From: SHAN690 sp023262195
GTDB taxonomy: Bacteria; Bacteroidota; Bacteroidia; Flavobacteriales_G; Salibacteraceae
Length of the DNA: 64,000 nucleotides
NCBI GenBank assembly: GCA_038142005.1
Contig: JAYQJE010000001.1
Location: 868,001 to 932,000, forward strand
Direction: 5' to 3'
Part shown: in pieces, positions 26,160-34,940 of the stretch
Layout of the letters: every line of letters starts with the position of its first letter
How positions within the stretch are numbered: the first letter of the stretch is position 1
The notes under the pieces: model-generated
Databases searched by the model: none
What the model saw: the letters and a program-made list of their open reading frames with translations, nothing else
What the model was told of the DNA's origin: nothing
Made by a program: the position numbers and the translations under genes

Positions 26160-28093
26160 CTAGTGCAAAACGGTTCTGCCAAGTTTGGCGTTGATTTCTT
26201 TCTTAATTCTTTCCAGCGTCATCTGTTTTTCAAGATGTGGATCTACTTCCCCACCAAGTTTCATCGTGTCATGAAGCAGCTGTTGATTGTCTCTTATCAT
26301 GCGTTCAATGCGCTTTGATTTGTATGCGTAAATCGCTTCAATCACAGCTCTGCGCAGCTTTTTATCTTCCCCATCCACAAATATTTCCTTTCGCTCCCAA
26401 TTATCTAGATTATATGGGAAGGTCATAAGATCCACAAATAAGGAGCTCACCGATGGTTCGGGGTGCTGAATAAAGAAGTTAGGATCAAATCCTTGATCAT
26501 CATATTTCTCAGAAATGACGGAAAAAAGATGGCGGTAATTATCGGTTTCAAACTCAATTCCATCCCCTTCGACTTCATTTAGAATAAACTCCAATACATT
26601 AAATGCTTCAGCGTCTTCAGTGTCCTCAATGCTAAATTCTTCGTTGTGATAGTTGATCATTAATCGAAGTAGGTCTCGCTCTTGATATTCTAGGGTGTCA
26701 TCAACGAGTTTCTGATCTTTTGAAAATCGGTGCTGATTACAGGCGCTTCCTCGGCTTCATCTCTTCCCTGAAACCGGTTTTGCTGACGATGATTTTTTCT
26801 TAACGCCTTATTCAGTTCGCTAATGAGCGCCTTTTCGCTCACATGCATCAACTTGCTGCACTCGCCAATGTAGATTGAGCGCAAAATGGTGTCTGGAATC
26901 AATGCGATGCTATTGACCATGGCATGTATTACATCATTGGTTTTTATAGGATCACCAGAGGCTTCCTCCATCAACAAGTTTGCTTTGAAGGAAATGAAAT
27001 CTGTAGCATTATCAGCTAGGTATTCTTTCACCTCTATGCTGTCGTGTTCTTTGCTAAACGAGTCAGGGTCATGTCCATCTGGCAACATGATCACTCTTAC
27101 ATGCATTCCCTGCTCAAGGATGAGGTCTATACCGCGCATACTGGCCTTGATACCTGCCTTATCACCATCATACACAAGGGTGATGTTTTGAGTATATCTT
27201 GATACGAGCTTCACTTGCTGCTTGGTCAACGCAGTACCTGATGAAGCTACGGTGTTTTCGATGTGCTTCTGATGAAAGGAAATTACATCGGTATATCCTT
27301 CAACGAGGTAACAATTATCTTCTTTAGCAATGGCACTTTTGGCAAAGTAGATTCCATAAAGCGAACTGCTTTTATCATAGATCAAGCTCTCAGGCGAGTT
27401 GATATATTTTGGAATATTCTTGTCCGCTTTAAGTGTGCGCCCACCAAAACCAATGGTGCGTCCGCTTAAATTTTGGATTGGAAACATTACGCGGCCTTTG
27501 TAGCCGTCATACTTGCGGTCATTCTTTTCTTTAACAAGGCCTGTAGCAAGCAAGTACTCTGTTTTATATCCTTTGTCCTCAGCAATTACTGTAAATGCTT
27601 GAAAACTGTCTGGGTTGTAGCCAAGCTGAAATTTTTTAATGATGCTCTCATTAAATCCGCGTTCCTTGAAGTAGCTCAGCGCGATCGTTTGACCCTCTTC
27701 ATGCTCCCACATTTGCTCCACAAACCAGTCGCGCGCAAATTCATTGATGATATAAAGACTCTCGCGCTCGTTTCGTGCTTCTCGCATCTCATCTGTTTCT
27801 TCCGCTTCTTCCAGCTCAACGTTGTATCGTTTGGCTAACCATCTTAAAGCTTCAGGATAGGTAAAATGCTCATGCTCCATGAGAAATGTAACCACGTTTC
27901 CTCCTTTGCCTGAGCTAAAATCTTTGAAGATTCCTTTAGCTGGAGAAACCATAAACGATGGGGTCTTTTCGTCAGACCAAGGACTGAGTCCTTTAAGGTT
28001 TGATCCGGCTCTCTTTAAATTGACAAATTCACCAATCACCTCATCGATGCGGGCTGCGTTCATTATCTCGTCAATTTTCTGTGGAGGGATCAT
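26160..28093 (-). CDS. dnaG: DNA primase DnaG, frameshift before the C-terminal domain
   Basis: About 644 aa. Zinc-finger-like domain at residues ~1-100 (LSPWSDEKTPSFMVSP, DFSSGKGGNVVTFL), then the TOPRIM core (YLVEGYTDVISFHQ, LVYDGDKAGIKA, LPDGHDPDS) that makes RNA primers. The zinc ligands C-H-C-C are replaced by Ser/Asp, as known in Flavobacteriia. The frame stops at 26690 after IRNSLMTP; the C-terminal helicase-interaction domain (LEYQERDLLRLMINYHNEEF) continues in another frame to 26160. Adding one base in the T4/A4 runs at 26718-26726 joins them at KDQKLVDDTLEYQERD. The 166-aa ORF at the 3' end is therefore part of dnaG. Confidence 0.92.
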
Positions 28094-28118
28094 AGATAAC
28101 GAAGGTAAAATTCAGAAA

Positions 28119-28580
28119 CTAGGAAACCGAATAATTATTCTGCTTCCTGGGCAGGAGAAGGAAGGTGCGTTCGTCAAGTACTTTGCCTTCCATATCGTAA
28201 AAAACCCAGCGCCCAGACTTTTCATCATTTTCAAACGAACCTTCGTACCGGATCTGACCTTCAGGCCAATAGACTTTTTTGGGGCCAGTTTTCTTGCCGT
28301 GATCGTACGTGCCAATACTCCAGAGATTACCGTTTGGGTATTTGTATTTCCAATCACCATGACGTTTCCCATAAATGTCATATCCTCCCGAATATTCCAA
28401 TACTCCATCTTCGTAATACTTCTCTTCTCGCTGCTTGTATTTGGCTTCCCCTTCCTCGGCATAGTAAGCAATCAACTTAGGTTGCTCAGGAGACCATTCA
28501 GACTCAACAACGGGTTCGGGCTTGTTTTGGCAAGAGGTTAGAACCACAGCAAGCAGTGCAATCGGAAACAGACTTTTCAT
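28119..28580 (-). CDS. MORN-like repeat lipoprotein (YwqK-type)
   Basis: 153 aa from ATG 28580, which gives MKSLFPIALLAVVLTSC with lipobox LTSC; the longer ORF adds 23 unlikely residues. The mature part holds several MORN-like repeats: YEDGVLEYSGGYDIYGKRHGDW, YPNGNLWSIGTYDHGKKTG, and WPEGQIRYEGSFENDEKSG. Such proteins are labelled YwqK-type antitoxins in databases, but in Bacteroidota they are mostly envelope lipoproteins of unknown role. It lies just upstream of dnaG (25 nt) on the same strand. Confidence 0.7.
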   Translation of the reverse strand: MKSLFPIALLAVVLTSCQNKPEPVVESEWSPEQPKLIAYYAEEGEAKYKQREEKYYEDGVLEYSGGYDIYGKRHGDWKYKYPNGNLWSIGTYDHGKKTGPKKVYWPEGQIRYEGSFENDEKSGRWVFYDMEGKVLDERTFLLLPRKQNNYSVS

Positions 28581-28653
28581 AAGGCGAAAGTGCGATAGCC
28601 CGATCACTTTGTCAATAACCATTCGATAAACAAGGCGATAACCAACCATGAAT

Positions 28654-29439
28654 TCAAGGTTTTAACATCTTGAAAAATGGGTTTGATCCAATATTCAAAA
28701 TGGCGTGTACGCTGATTGCGATAGCTAAAATAACCGCAGAGATCAATGCCACAAGCGCTACGGTAGGTTCTGCTTGTCTGACATAAATAGCAGTTAGAGC
28801 CCACACTCCAACCAGCGCAAACTCTCGCATGTTTCTAGTGATGATCATAAATAAATTAAGCATGGCAGCTACTATAATCATGGTAGATGCCCAAGCCGCT
28901 TCGCTCATGATGGCCCCATCCCAGCCAAGTTTTGCTAAGTAAGCAGATACATTGGCAATGGTAGCAACAGCAATCCAGCCTGAATAGATGCAGATTGGCC
29001 ACCATCGCAAGGCTATATGGCCCAGTGGTGCGTCCCATCGCTCCATGTCGGTGTTCAAAATAATTTTCACCAAACTGAAAAGCAATACCAACATTATGAT
29101 TACGGATAACCAAGTGATTTCATAGAGCCATATGATTACCCACAGGGCATTCATTAAGTTGGCAATATAGAACCACGGCCCGGCTTTTCGAGTAAATTCA
29201 AATTGATCTTTGCTCTTAAATGTCTCGAGGATTTCATTGACGCTGTAAGCTACTAAACCGAGGAATATTATGCCCCAAATGGAAAAGGCGTAACCCGCGG
29301 GAGTGAAAAGGTTATCATACTCAGCGCTGAGACTGCCAACATCGTTGCCATTAATAGAAACAGCTACTGAGAGGTAATTGATGAAAATTACCAATGCTAC
29401 AGAAAGCGCATTGAGAATGGAAAGCAGTTTGGTGGTCAT
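28654..29439 (-). CDS. TspO/MBR-like tryptophan-rich membrane protein
   Basis: 261 aa, about seven hydrophobic helices. TPAGYAFSIWGIIFLGLVAY, ANLMNALWVIIWLYEITWLSV and LRWWPICIYSGWIAVATIANVSAYL carry the spaced Trp residues of the TspO/MBR fold, extended with extra helices. TspO proteins bind porphyrins or steroids and affect stress responses; the ligand is unknown for this longer subgroup. It is divergent from pheT. Confidence 0.7.
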   Translation of the reverse strand: MTTKLLSILNALSVALVIFINYLSVAVSINGNDVGSLSAEYDNLFTPAGYAFSIWGIIFLGLVAYSVNEILETFKSKDQFEFTRKAGPWFYIANLMNALWVIIWLYEITWLSVIIMLVLLFSLVKIILNTDMERWDAPLGHIALRWWPICIYSGWIAVATIANVSAYLAKLGWDGAIMSEAAWASTMIIVAAMLNLFMIITRNMREFALVGVWALTAIYVRQAEPTVALVALISAVILAIAISVHAILNIGSNPFFKMLKP

Positions 29440-29514
29440 GGTTTTTTCAGGTTAAGGTATAAAAGTAAATACTAAGGGGGCTTGATTTGGCAGGCAATGG
29501 GCCAATCCAGTTTT

Positions 29515-29522
29515 TAACTTTG
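29515..29522 (+). promoter_or_regulatory. -7 promoter element of pheT
   Basis: TAACTTTG, an exact TAnnTTTG match, 29 nt before the pheT ATG in the divergent gap. A TTTG at 29486-29489 may be the -33 element, although the 25-nt spacer is long. Confidence 0.5.
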
Positions 29523-29551
29523 CCGCTTACACCTGCCATAATTTCGAGCAC

Positions 29552-31986
29552 ATGAAAATCTCTTACAACTGGCTAAGCCAGTATATCCATCTCAATGAGT
29601 CGCCAGAGGAGGTGAGCGAGTTGCTTACATCGATAGGGTTGGAAGTTGAAGGGGTCGAGCACTTTGAATCGCTTAAAGGCGGCTTGAAGGGTCTTGTTGT
29701 TGGAGAAGTGATGGAGAAATGGCAGCATCCTAATGCTGATCGGTTAAGCTGCACCAAAGTAGATGTTGGCACTGGGGAGTTACTGTCCATTGTTTGCGGT
29801 GCGCCTAATGTGGCTGAGGGCCAGAAAGTAATTGTGGCAACCGTTGGAACCCTGCTATACTCGCCAGAAGGGGAGTCATTTGAGATAAAGAAGACAAAAA
29901 TTCGAGGTGAAGTTAGTCAAGGTATGATCTGTGCTGAAGATGAGATTGGTGTGGGACAGAGCCATGACGGCATCATGGTTTTGCCGGGTGATACCAAGGT
30001 TGGAACGCCTGCTTCAGAAATATTCGATATAGAAACAGATACCGTTTTTGAGATAGGATTAACTCCAAATCGTGCCGATGCCGCATCACACTTTGGCGTG
30101 GCCAGAGACCTGAAAGCAGCGCTTGGTTACCGGAAGAATAAAAGCATAGAACTGTGTCGCCCGTCTGTGGATGACTTTAAAGCGAGCAACAGCGACCTAA
30201 CTATTCCAGTTTCGGTTGAAAATGTAGAAGCTTGTCCGCGATACTGTGGACTAACCATTTCGAATGTATCAGTGAAAGCATCGCCAGATTGGCTTCAGAA
30301 TAAATTGAAGGCCGTGGGGGTCAGACCGATCAATAATGTGGTGGATGTAACCAATTACATCAATCATGCCTTTGGCCAACCACTGCACGCCTTTGATGCA
30401 TCAAAGATTACAGGAAATGAAGTGATCGTGAAAACCATGCCCAAGGGAACCAAGTTTGTGACATTGGATGAGGAGGAACGAGAATTACACGAAAACGATT
30501 TAATGATCTGTAACACAAAAGAAGGTATGTGCATCGCTGGGGTTTTTGGTGGAGCTGAATCTGGAGTGACCGAGCAAACCACATCTATTTTTCTTGAGTC
30601 GGCCTACTTCAATCCTGTTTGGGTACGGAAAACGGCAAAACGACACGCCATCAATAGTGATGCATCGTTTCGTTTTGAACGAGGAATTGATCCAAACAAC
30701 ACTGCATACGCAGCCAAGCTTGCGGCAAATATGATTGTAGAGCTCGCTGGAGGTGAAATCAGCAGTGAATTGTCTGACACACACCCAGATGTGTTTCCAA
30801 GTTTTAAAGTGAGGTATCGCTTAGATAAGGCCAATGCATTCATTGGACACGAGATAATAGAGCCCGCTACTCAAAAGATTCTCGAAGGTCTTGATATCGA
30901 AGTGTCGGAGAAAAATGGTTCGGACTGGGAGTTAAACATACCTCCGTTTAAGGTTGATGTAACTCGGGAGGTCGATGTAATCGAGGAAGTATTGAGAATC
31001 TATGGTTACGATGCAGTGCCATATACTTCTCAAATCAAGTCATCAATTGGAGATATCAAACCGACAGATGAAACTTTGGCCAAAAAAGCCATTACCGAAC
31101 TTTTAGTCGGCAATAGCTTTTTAGAATGCATGTCTAATTCTATGGTTGATGAACAATTTGGTCAGTTGAGCACCCAATGGCAAGAAGATGAAGTGGTGCA
31201 TGTAAATAACCCCTTAAGTTCTGAGATGGGTATCATGAGGCCAGCCATGGTTTTTTCAGTCTTGAGCAGTGCTGCGCATAACCTCAATCGACAACAGAAT
31301 AACTTGAAGCTGTTTGAATTTGGAAATATTTATAGAAATCAAAAGCGCGCTTTTCATGAAGAACAGCGCCTTGGAATAGCCGTTTCAGGGCAGCAGATTT
31401 CGGAATCTTGGCGGGTTGATGATCTTGCCGCAGATTGGTATCACCTAAAGGGCAGCTTGGAGCAAATCATTCATCGACTGGGAATAAAAACGGACAAATT
31501 AGTAGCGAAACCCACATCCAACGATTGGTATGATACCGGGATGGATTGGAGTGTAGGAGAAAAAGTAGTGATCAGCGCAGGTCAGATTTCATCTAAATTG
31601 CTCAAGGCCTTTGAAATTAAAAACAAGGATGTGTTTTATTCGGAAATCCGTTGGGCAGACTTGGTAAAAATGAGGCAACAAACCGTGAGTATTGGTGATT
31701 TGCCAAAGTTTCCAGAAGTACGTAGAGATCTTGCCTTATTGATTGACCAGGCCGTACAGTATGCAGACTTAGAGCGATTGGCATATCAAACGGAGCGGAA
31801 ATTATTGAAGAATGTTACGTTGTTTGATGTGTATGAAGGCAAGGGCTTACCGGCAGGAAAAAGAGCTACGCCTTGGCATTTAAACTGCGCGATGAGCACA
31901 AAACCCTCACCGATAAAGAGGTAGATAAAACTATGATTAGACTGCTGGAACGCTTTAAGCGCGAGGTTGGTGCAGAGCTGAGATAG
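29552..31986 (+). CDS. pheT: phenylalanyl-tRNA synthetase beta subunit, frameshift near the 3' end
   Basis: About 811 aa. N-terminal tRNA-binding EMAP-like domain (GLVVGEVMEKWQHPNADRL), B3/B4 editing domain (NNVVDVTNYINHAFGQPLHAFD), B5 domain (VTREVDVIEEVLRIYGYD) and the C-terminal ferredoxin-like anticodon-binding domain. The frame from 29552 stops at 31924, inside that last domain. With six instead of five A at 31858-31862 it continues GKKSYALAFKLRDEHKTLTD and ends at TAG 31984-31986 with VGAELR, as in the family. Essential gene, so the missing base is almost certainly a sequence error. Confidence 0.96.
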
Positions 31987-32031
31987 ACTTAGTTATTACG
32001 AGTACTATTTTTATTGGTAAAATAAAGCGCC

Positions 32032-32166
32032 ATGCATCGAATAGTTTTCCTCGTTTCATGAATGATTCCATTGATCGGATTTGCACAGACTGCACGCGAT
32101 TATGCCGTGCTCATGCAGACAACAGCTCAGTCAGAAGTTTGTAATAAACTAGAGGAAAAGATCAGG
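32032..32166 (+). pseudogene. possible 5' remnant of a secreted-protein gene
   Basis: ATG 32032 reads MHRIVFLVS, then TGA at 32059-32061, then MIPLIGFAQTARDYAVLMQT in the same frame. Together this resembles a signal peptide and the beginning (AQTARDYAVLM) of Bacteroidota surface proteins with fibronectin-like domains. The rest of such a gene is absent; the sequence runs into the 3' end of the epimerase gene. A chance ORF cannot be excluded. Confidence 0.3.
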
Positions 32167-32167
32167 G

Positions 32168-33130
32168 CTAGTCCTTGGTTTCTGATAAACCTTGTTTGAG
32201 CGATCTCGGCTCGAATCCTAGCTGATTTAGTTTGTCAGAATTCACACCCCAATGTTTTAAGTAACGCCTCACCCAAGGAGTGGTTATGGTGGGTTTAATT
32301 CCGAAGTTTTCAGCAAGCAATAGGTTCACTTTGCCAATCAGTAAACTCAAGGCATAGGGAATTTTAATCACAGGATAGCGCTTGCCTGTAACTTCAGCAA
32401 GTACCTCGAAAAATTCAATGTAGGTTAGGTTTTCGCCCCCAAGCAAAAACTCCTCCCCATGCTCGGTACAATCCATGACTATACAATGCCCGCTTATTAC
32501 ATCATCAATATGCACATAGCTTCCAATGCCTGAGCCATCTGTAGGCGCGAGGCCAAATTTTCGTTTTAAATAGATATTGACCATTCTCATGGGAACATTG
32601 CTTTCTGAAGCTTTACCAGGAGCGTACACGCGCCCAGGACTCACAACATTTACTTCCAAACCTTTAGATTCAAATTCTAGAGCTGCTTGCATTCCATTGT
32701 ATTTGCTCTGCTCGTAGTCTGTGTGATACGCTTTAGGCCAGGTGTTTTCATCGATCAGTTTTCCATTTTGCTGTGGTCCGTGGATGCCAGCAGATGCGGT
32801 ATATACCATGCGTTTTACGCCATTTTTGACGCAAGCTTCACACACATTCCTTGTTCCCAGCTCATTTACATCATAGTAAATGCTTGGGTCTTTCGCCCAC
32901 GGTTTGGCAAAAGCGGCAACATGAAATACGCCATCAATATTTCGAAAGGTTTGCTTAAGGAACTCAATATCCTGAATATCACCCTTGGCCAACTCGATAT
33001 ATTCATGATCCAGAAATTCAGATGGATTTTCATTGCGAACTATCGCGACAACTGAATGCCCTTCATTAGCAAGTTTCAGGGTAAGAGCTTTTCCCACCAG
33101 CCCATTTGATCCGGTAACAGCGTATCTCAT
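32168..33130 (-). CDS. NAD-dependent epimerase/dehydratase family protein (extended SDR)
   Basis: 320 aa. Rossmann motif TGSNGLVGKAL at residues ~6-16, DVNELGTRNVCEACVKNGVKRMVYTASAG, and the catalytic YEQSKYN. This layout matches dihydroflavonol-reductase-like and 3-beta-HSD-like extended SDRs. HIDDVISGH and GGENLTYIEFFEVL are typical of the C-terminal substrate domain. The substrate is unknown. It is 1 nt downstream of the CPBP protease gene in the same direction. Confidence 0.8.
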   Translation of the reverse strand: MRYAVTGSNGLVGKALTLKLANEGHSVVAIVRNENPSEFLDHEYIELAKGDIQDIEFLKQTFRNIDGVFHVAAFAKPWAKDPSIYYDVNELGTRNVCEACVKNGVKRMVYTASAGIHGPQQNGKLIDENTWPKAYHTDYEQSKYNGMQAALEFESKGLEVNVVSPGRVYAPGKASESNVPMRMVNIYLKRKFGLAPTDGSGIGSYVHIDDVISGHCIVMDCTEHGEEFLLGGENLTYIEFFEVLAEVTGKRYPVIKIPYALSLLIGKVNLLLAENFGIKPTITTPWVRRYLKHWGVNSDKLNQLGFEPRSLKQGLSETKD

Positions 33131-33131
33131 C

Positions 33132-33782
33132 TTAAGCGCACATCCATGTGTTCAACATACCCAGGTAAAAATGGAATAGAATTACCCACCAAACAGAGCC
33201 AGTGCGATATGTGAGCCAGCCGAGATATACGCCAGCAACTGCTGCTCCCCAGGTTTCCCCCATAGGTTTCCCAATGTGAAGCAAAACTGTGATGATCACC
33301 TGAATACCGGTGGCGCCAATTTTTCCGTAGAAATTGCTCATACCGATTCCCACAAATCCTCGGAACATAAATTCCCAGCCGATGTAGTGAGGTAAATAGC
33401 TCAATCCCCACAATGCAAAATATCCGACCGAGGCAGTCGCCAATGATGTGAGCGGGTACCATTCTCGATGCTCAGGATTAAAGCTGCTGATGTAAACGGG
33501 TAGAATCATTACCACGAAAGCAATGAGCGATGCCTTTATCCCAAATTTCCAATCGCCTAGCTGCCATCCGTATTCGCTGATTTTTTGCTTGAAAGCAAAG
33601 CGAATGATAAGAAACGGAATAAACGCCCATAGAATAAGACTTGCCAAGTGATGGTAAAGCCATTTAAACCAATCAGATTCTCCCTCGGTCCAACCAGCAT
33701 CGTTGAAATGCTTTTCGAAAAACGACTGGTCGCCTTGATATATTTTAATGGTGATGAGAACCACCACAATACACCACATCAA
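33132..33782 (-). CDS. CPBP family intramembrane protease-like protein
   Basis: 216 aa with about six hydrophobic helices. The signature region reads YIGWEFMFRGFVGIGM: the usual EExxxR motif has Trp in place of the first Glu. The two later motifs are LLHIGKPMGETWGAAVAG, with the conserved His, and WWVILFHFYLG. CPBP (Abi/Rce1-like) proteins are membrane proteases or prenyl-protein peptidases; loss of one catalytic Glu makes activity uncertain. It heads a pair with the epimerase gene and is divergent from the exonuclease gene. Confidence 0.75.
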   Translation of the reverse strand: MMWCIVVVLITIKIYQGDQSFFEKHFNDAGWTEGESDWFKWLYHHLASLILWAFIPFLIIRFAFKQKISEYGWQLGDWKFGIKASLIAFVVMILPVYISSFNPEHREWYPLTSLATASVGYFALWGLSYLPHYIGWEFMFRGFVGIGMSNFYGKIGATGIQVIITVLLHIGKPMGETWGAAVAGVYLGWLTYRTGSVWWVILFHFYLGMLNTWMCA

Positions 33783-33929
33783 AAAGCTCCCTTTGGTGAT
33801 TCTTAATATATTCTACCGAAATTTTCACGCGATAAAGATGTTCGAAATGGCTCGAACATTTGTAGAAAAAAATTGTGGTAAACCCGTGGCAAGAAAAAAT
33901 CCATCACGCAAGCCAATGCTCATGACCTA

Positions 33930-34940
33930 TTGGTATTTAATGAGCGAGGCATCTATTGCCCAAAGGCCGATGTATACATTGATGCCTGGAAACCGGTTAA
34001 GCGGTGCATTATAACTCACGGCCATGCAGATCATTCGAGGTATGGACACAAGTTGTACCTGACGCACCACACCAATATTCCAATCATCAAACATAGGTTG
34101 GGTGAAATTCCAGTAGAGGGTAAGGATTGGGGCGAGTCGTTCACAATAAACGGAGTCAAGTTTAGTCTCTTTCCTGCCGGCCATATCATTGGATCAGCGC
34201 AGGTTAGGGTGGAGTATAAAGGGCAGGTTTGGGTTTATGGTGGCGATTACAAATTGGAAGATGATGGAATTTCTAAACCTTGGGAACCCGTAAAGTGCCA
34301 CACATTTATTACCGAATGCACCTTTGGCCTGCCTGCATTTAAGTGGCAACCACAGCAGCGGGTATTTGAAGATATAAACCTCTGGTGGAATCAAAATCGA
34401 CAAGAGGCATTGACATCGGTGCTTTTTGGCTATTCGCTCGGAAAGGCGCAACGGCTGCTCAAATATCTTGACGGCTCCATCGGGACCATTTACACGCATG
34501 GTGCTATCGAGAATATGACCGAAGTACTTCGATCAATTGTTGATTTGCCACCAACCGAAAGGATAACGAAGGACACCAAAAAGGCTGACCTTATTGGGAA
34601 TATAGTACTGGCTCCACCTAGTGCCCATGGCAGTACTTGGATGCGAAAGTTAGTACCGTATGCCACGGCTTCGGCAAGCGGTTGGATGACATTTCGAGGG
34701 GCGAGGCGCAGACGAGCCATTGACAAAGGTTTTGTGCTTTCTGATCATTGTGATTGGCAGGGGCTTTTAGAATGTATCGAGCGCACAGAGGCAAGCAGAA
34801 TCATTTGTACGCATGGATATTCGGACATATTTAGCCGATACCTCACAGAGATTGGATACGAGGCCTCCATGGAGAACACGGAGTATGCCAGTGATGAGAT
34901 TGAAGAAGAATCCTCGCCAAAAAAGGAGGTCGAATCATGA
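33930..34940 (+). CDS. ligase-associated DNA damage response exonuclease (metallo-beta-lactamase fold)
   Basis: 336 aa by the open frame. The metal-binding HGHADH motif (IITHGHADHSRYG) is at residue ~30, followed by PAGHIIGSAQVRVEY, GGDYKLEDDG, ECTFGLPAFKWQ and SDHCDWQGLLE, all of the SNM1/CPSF-like beta-CASP class. It belongs to the ligase-associated repair set. The frame opens at TTG 33930, but the family N-terminus suggests an ATG at 33916 or 33922 in another frame plus one missing base near 33928 (MLMT-x-LVFNERGIYCP). The gene overlaps the ligase gene by 4 nt. Confidence 0.88.
   Translation: MVFNERGIYCPKADVYIDAWKPVKRCIITHGHADHSRYGHKLYLTHHTNIPIIKHRLGEIPVEGKDWGESFTINGVKFSLFPAGHIIGSAQVRVEYKGQVWVYGGDYKLEDDGISKPWEPVKCHTFITECTFGLPAFKWQPQQRVFEDINLWWNQNRQEALTSVLFGYSLGKAQRLLKYLDGSIGTIYTHGAIENMTEVLRSIVDLPPTERITKDTKKADLIGNIVLAPPSAHGSTWMRKLVPYATASASGWMTFRGARRRRAIDKGFVLSDHCDWQGLLECIERTEASRIICTHGYSDIFSRYLTEIGYEASMENTEYASDEIEEESSPKKEVES

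Noticed and set aside
26160..26660. Independent 166-aa hypothetical gene after dnaG
   Set aside because: Its N-terminus fits directly to the dnaG C-terminal domain (LEYQERDLLRLMINYHN) once one base is restored.
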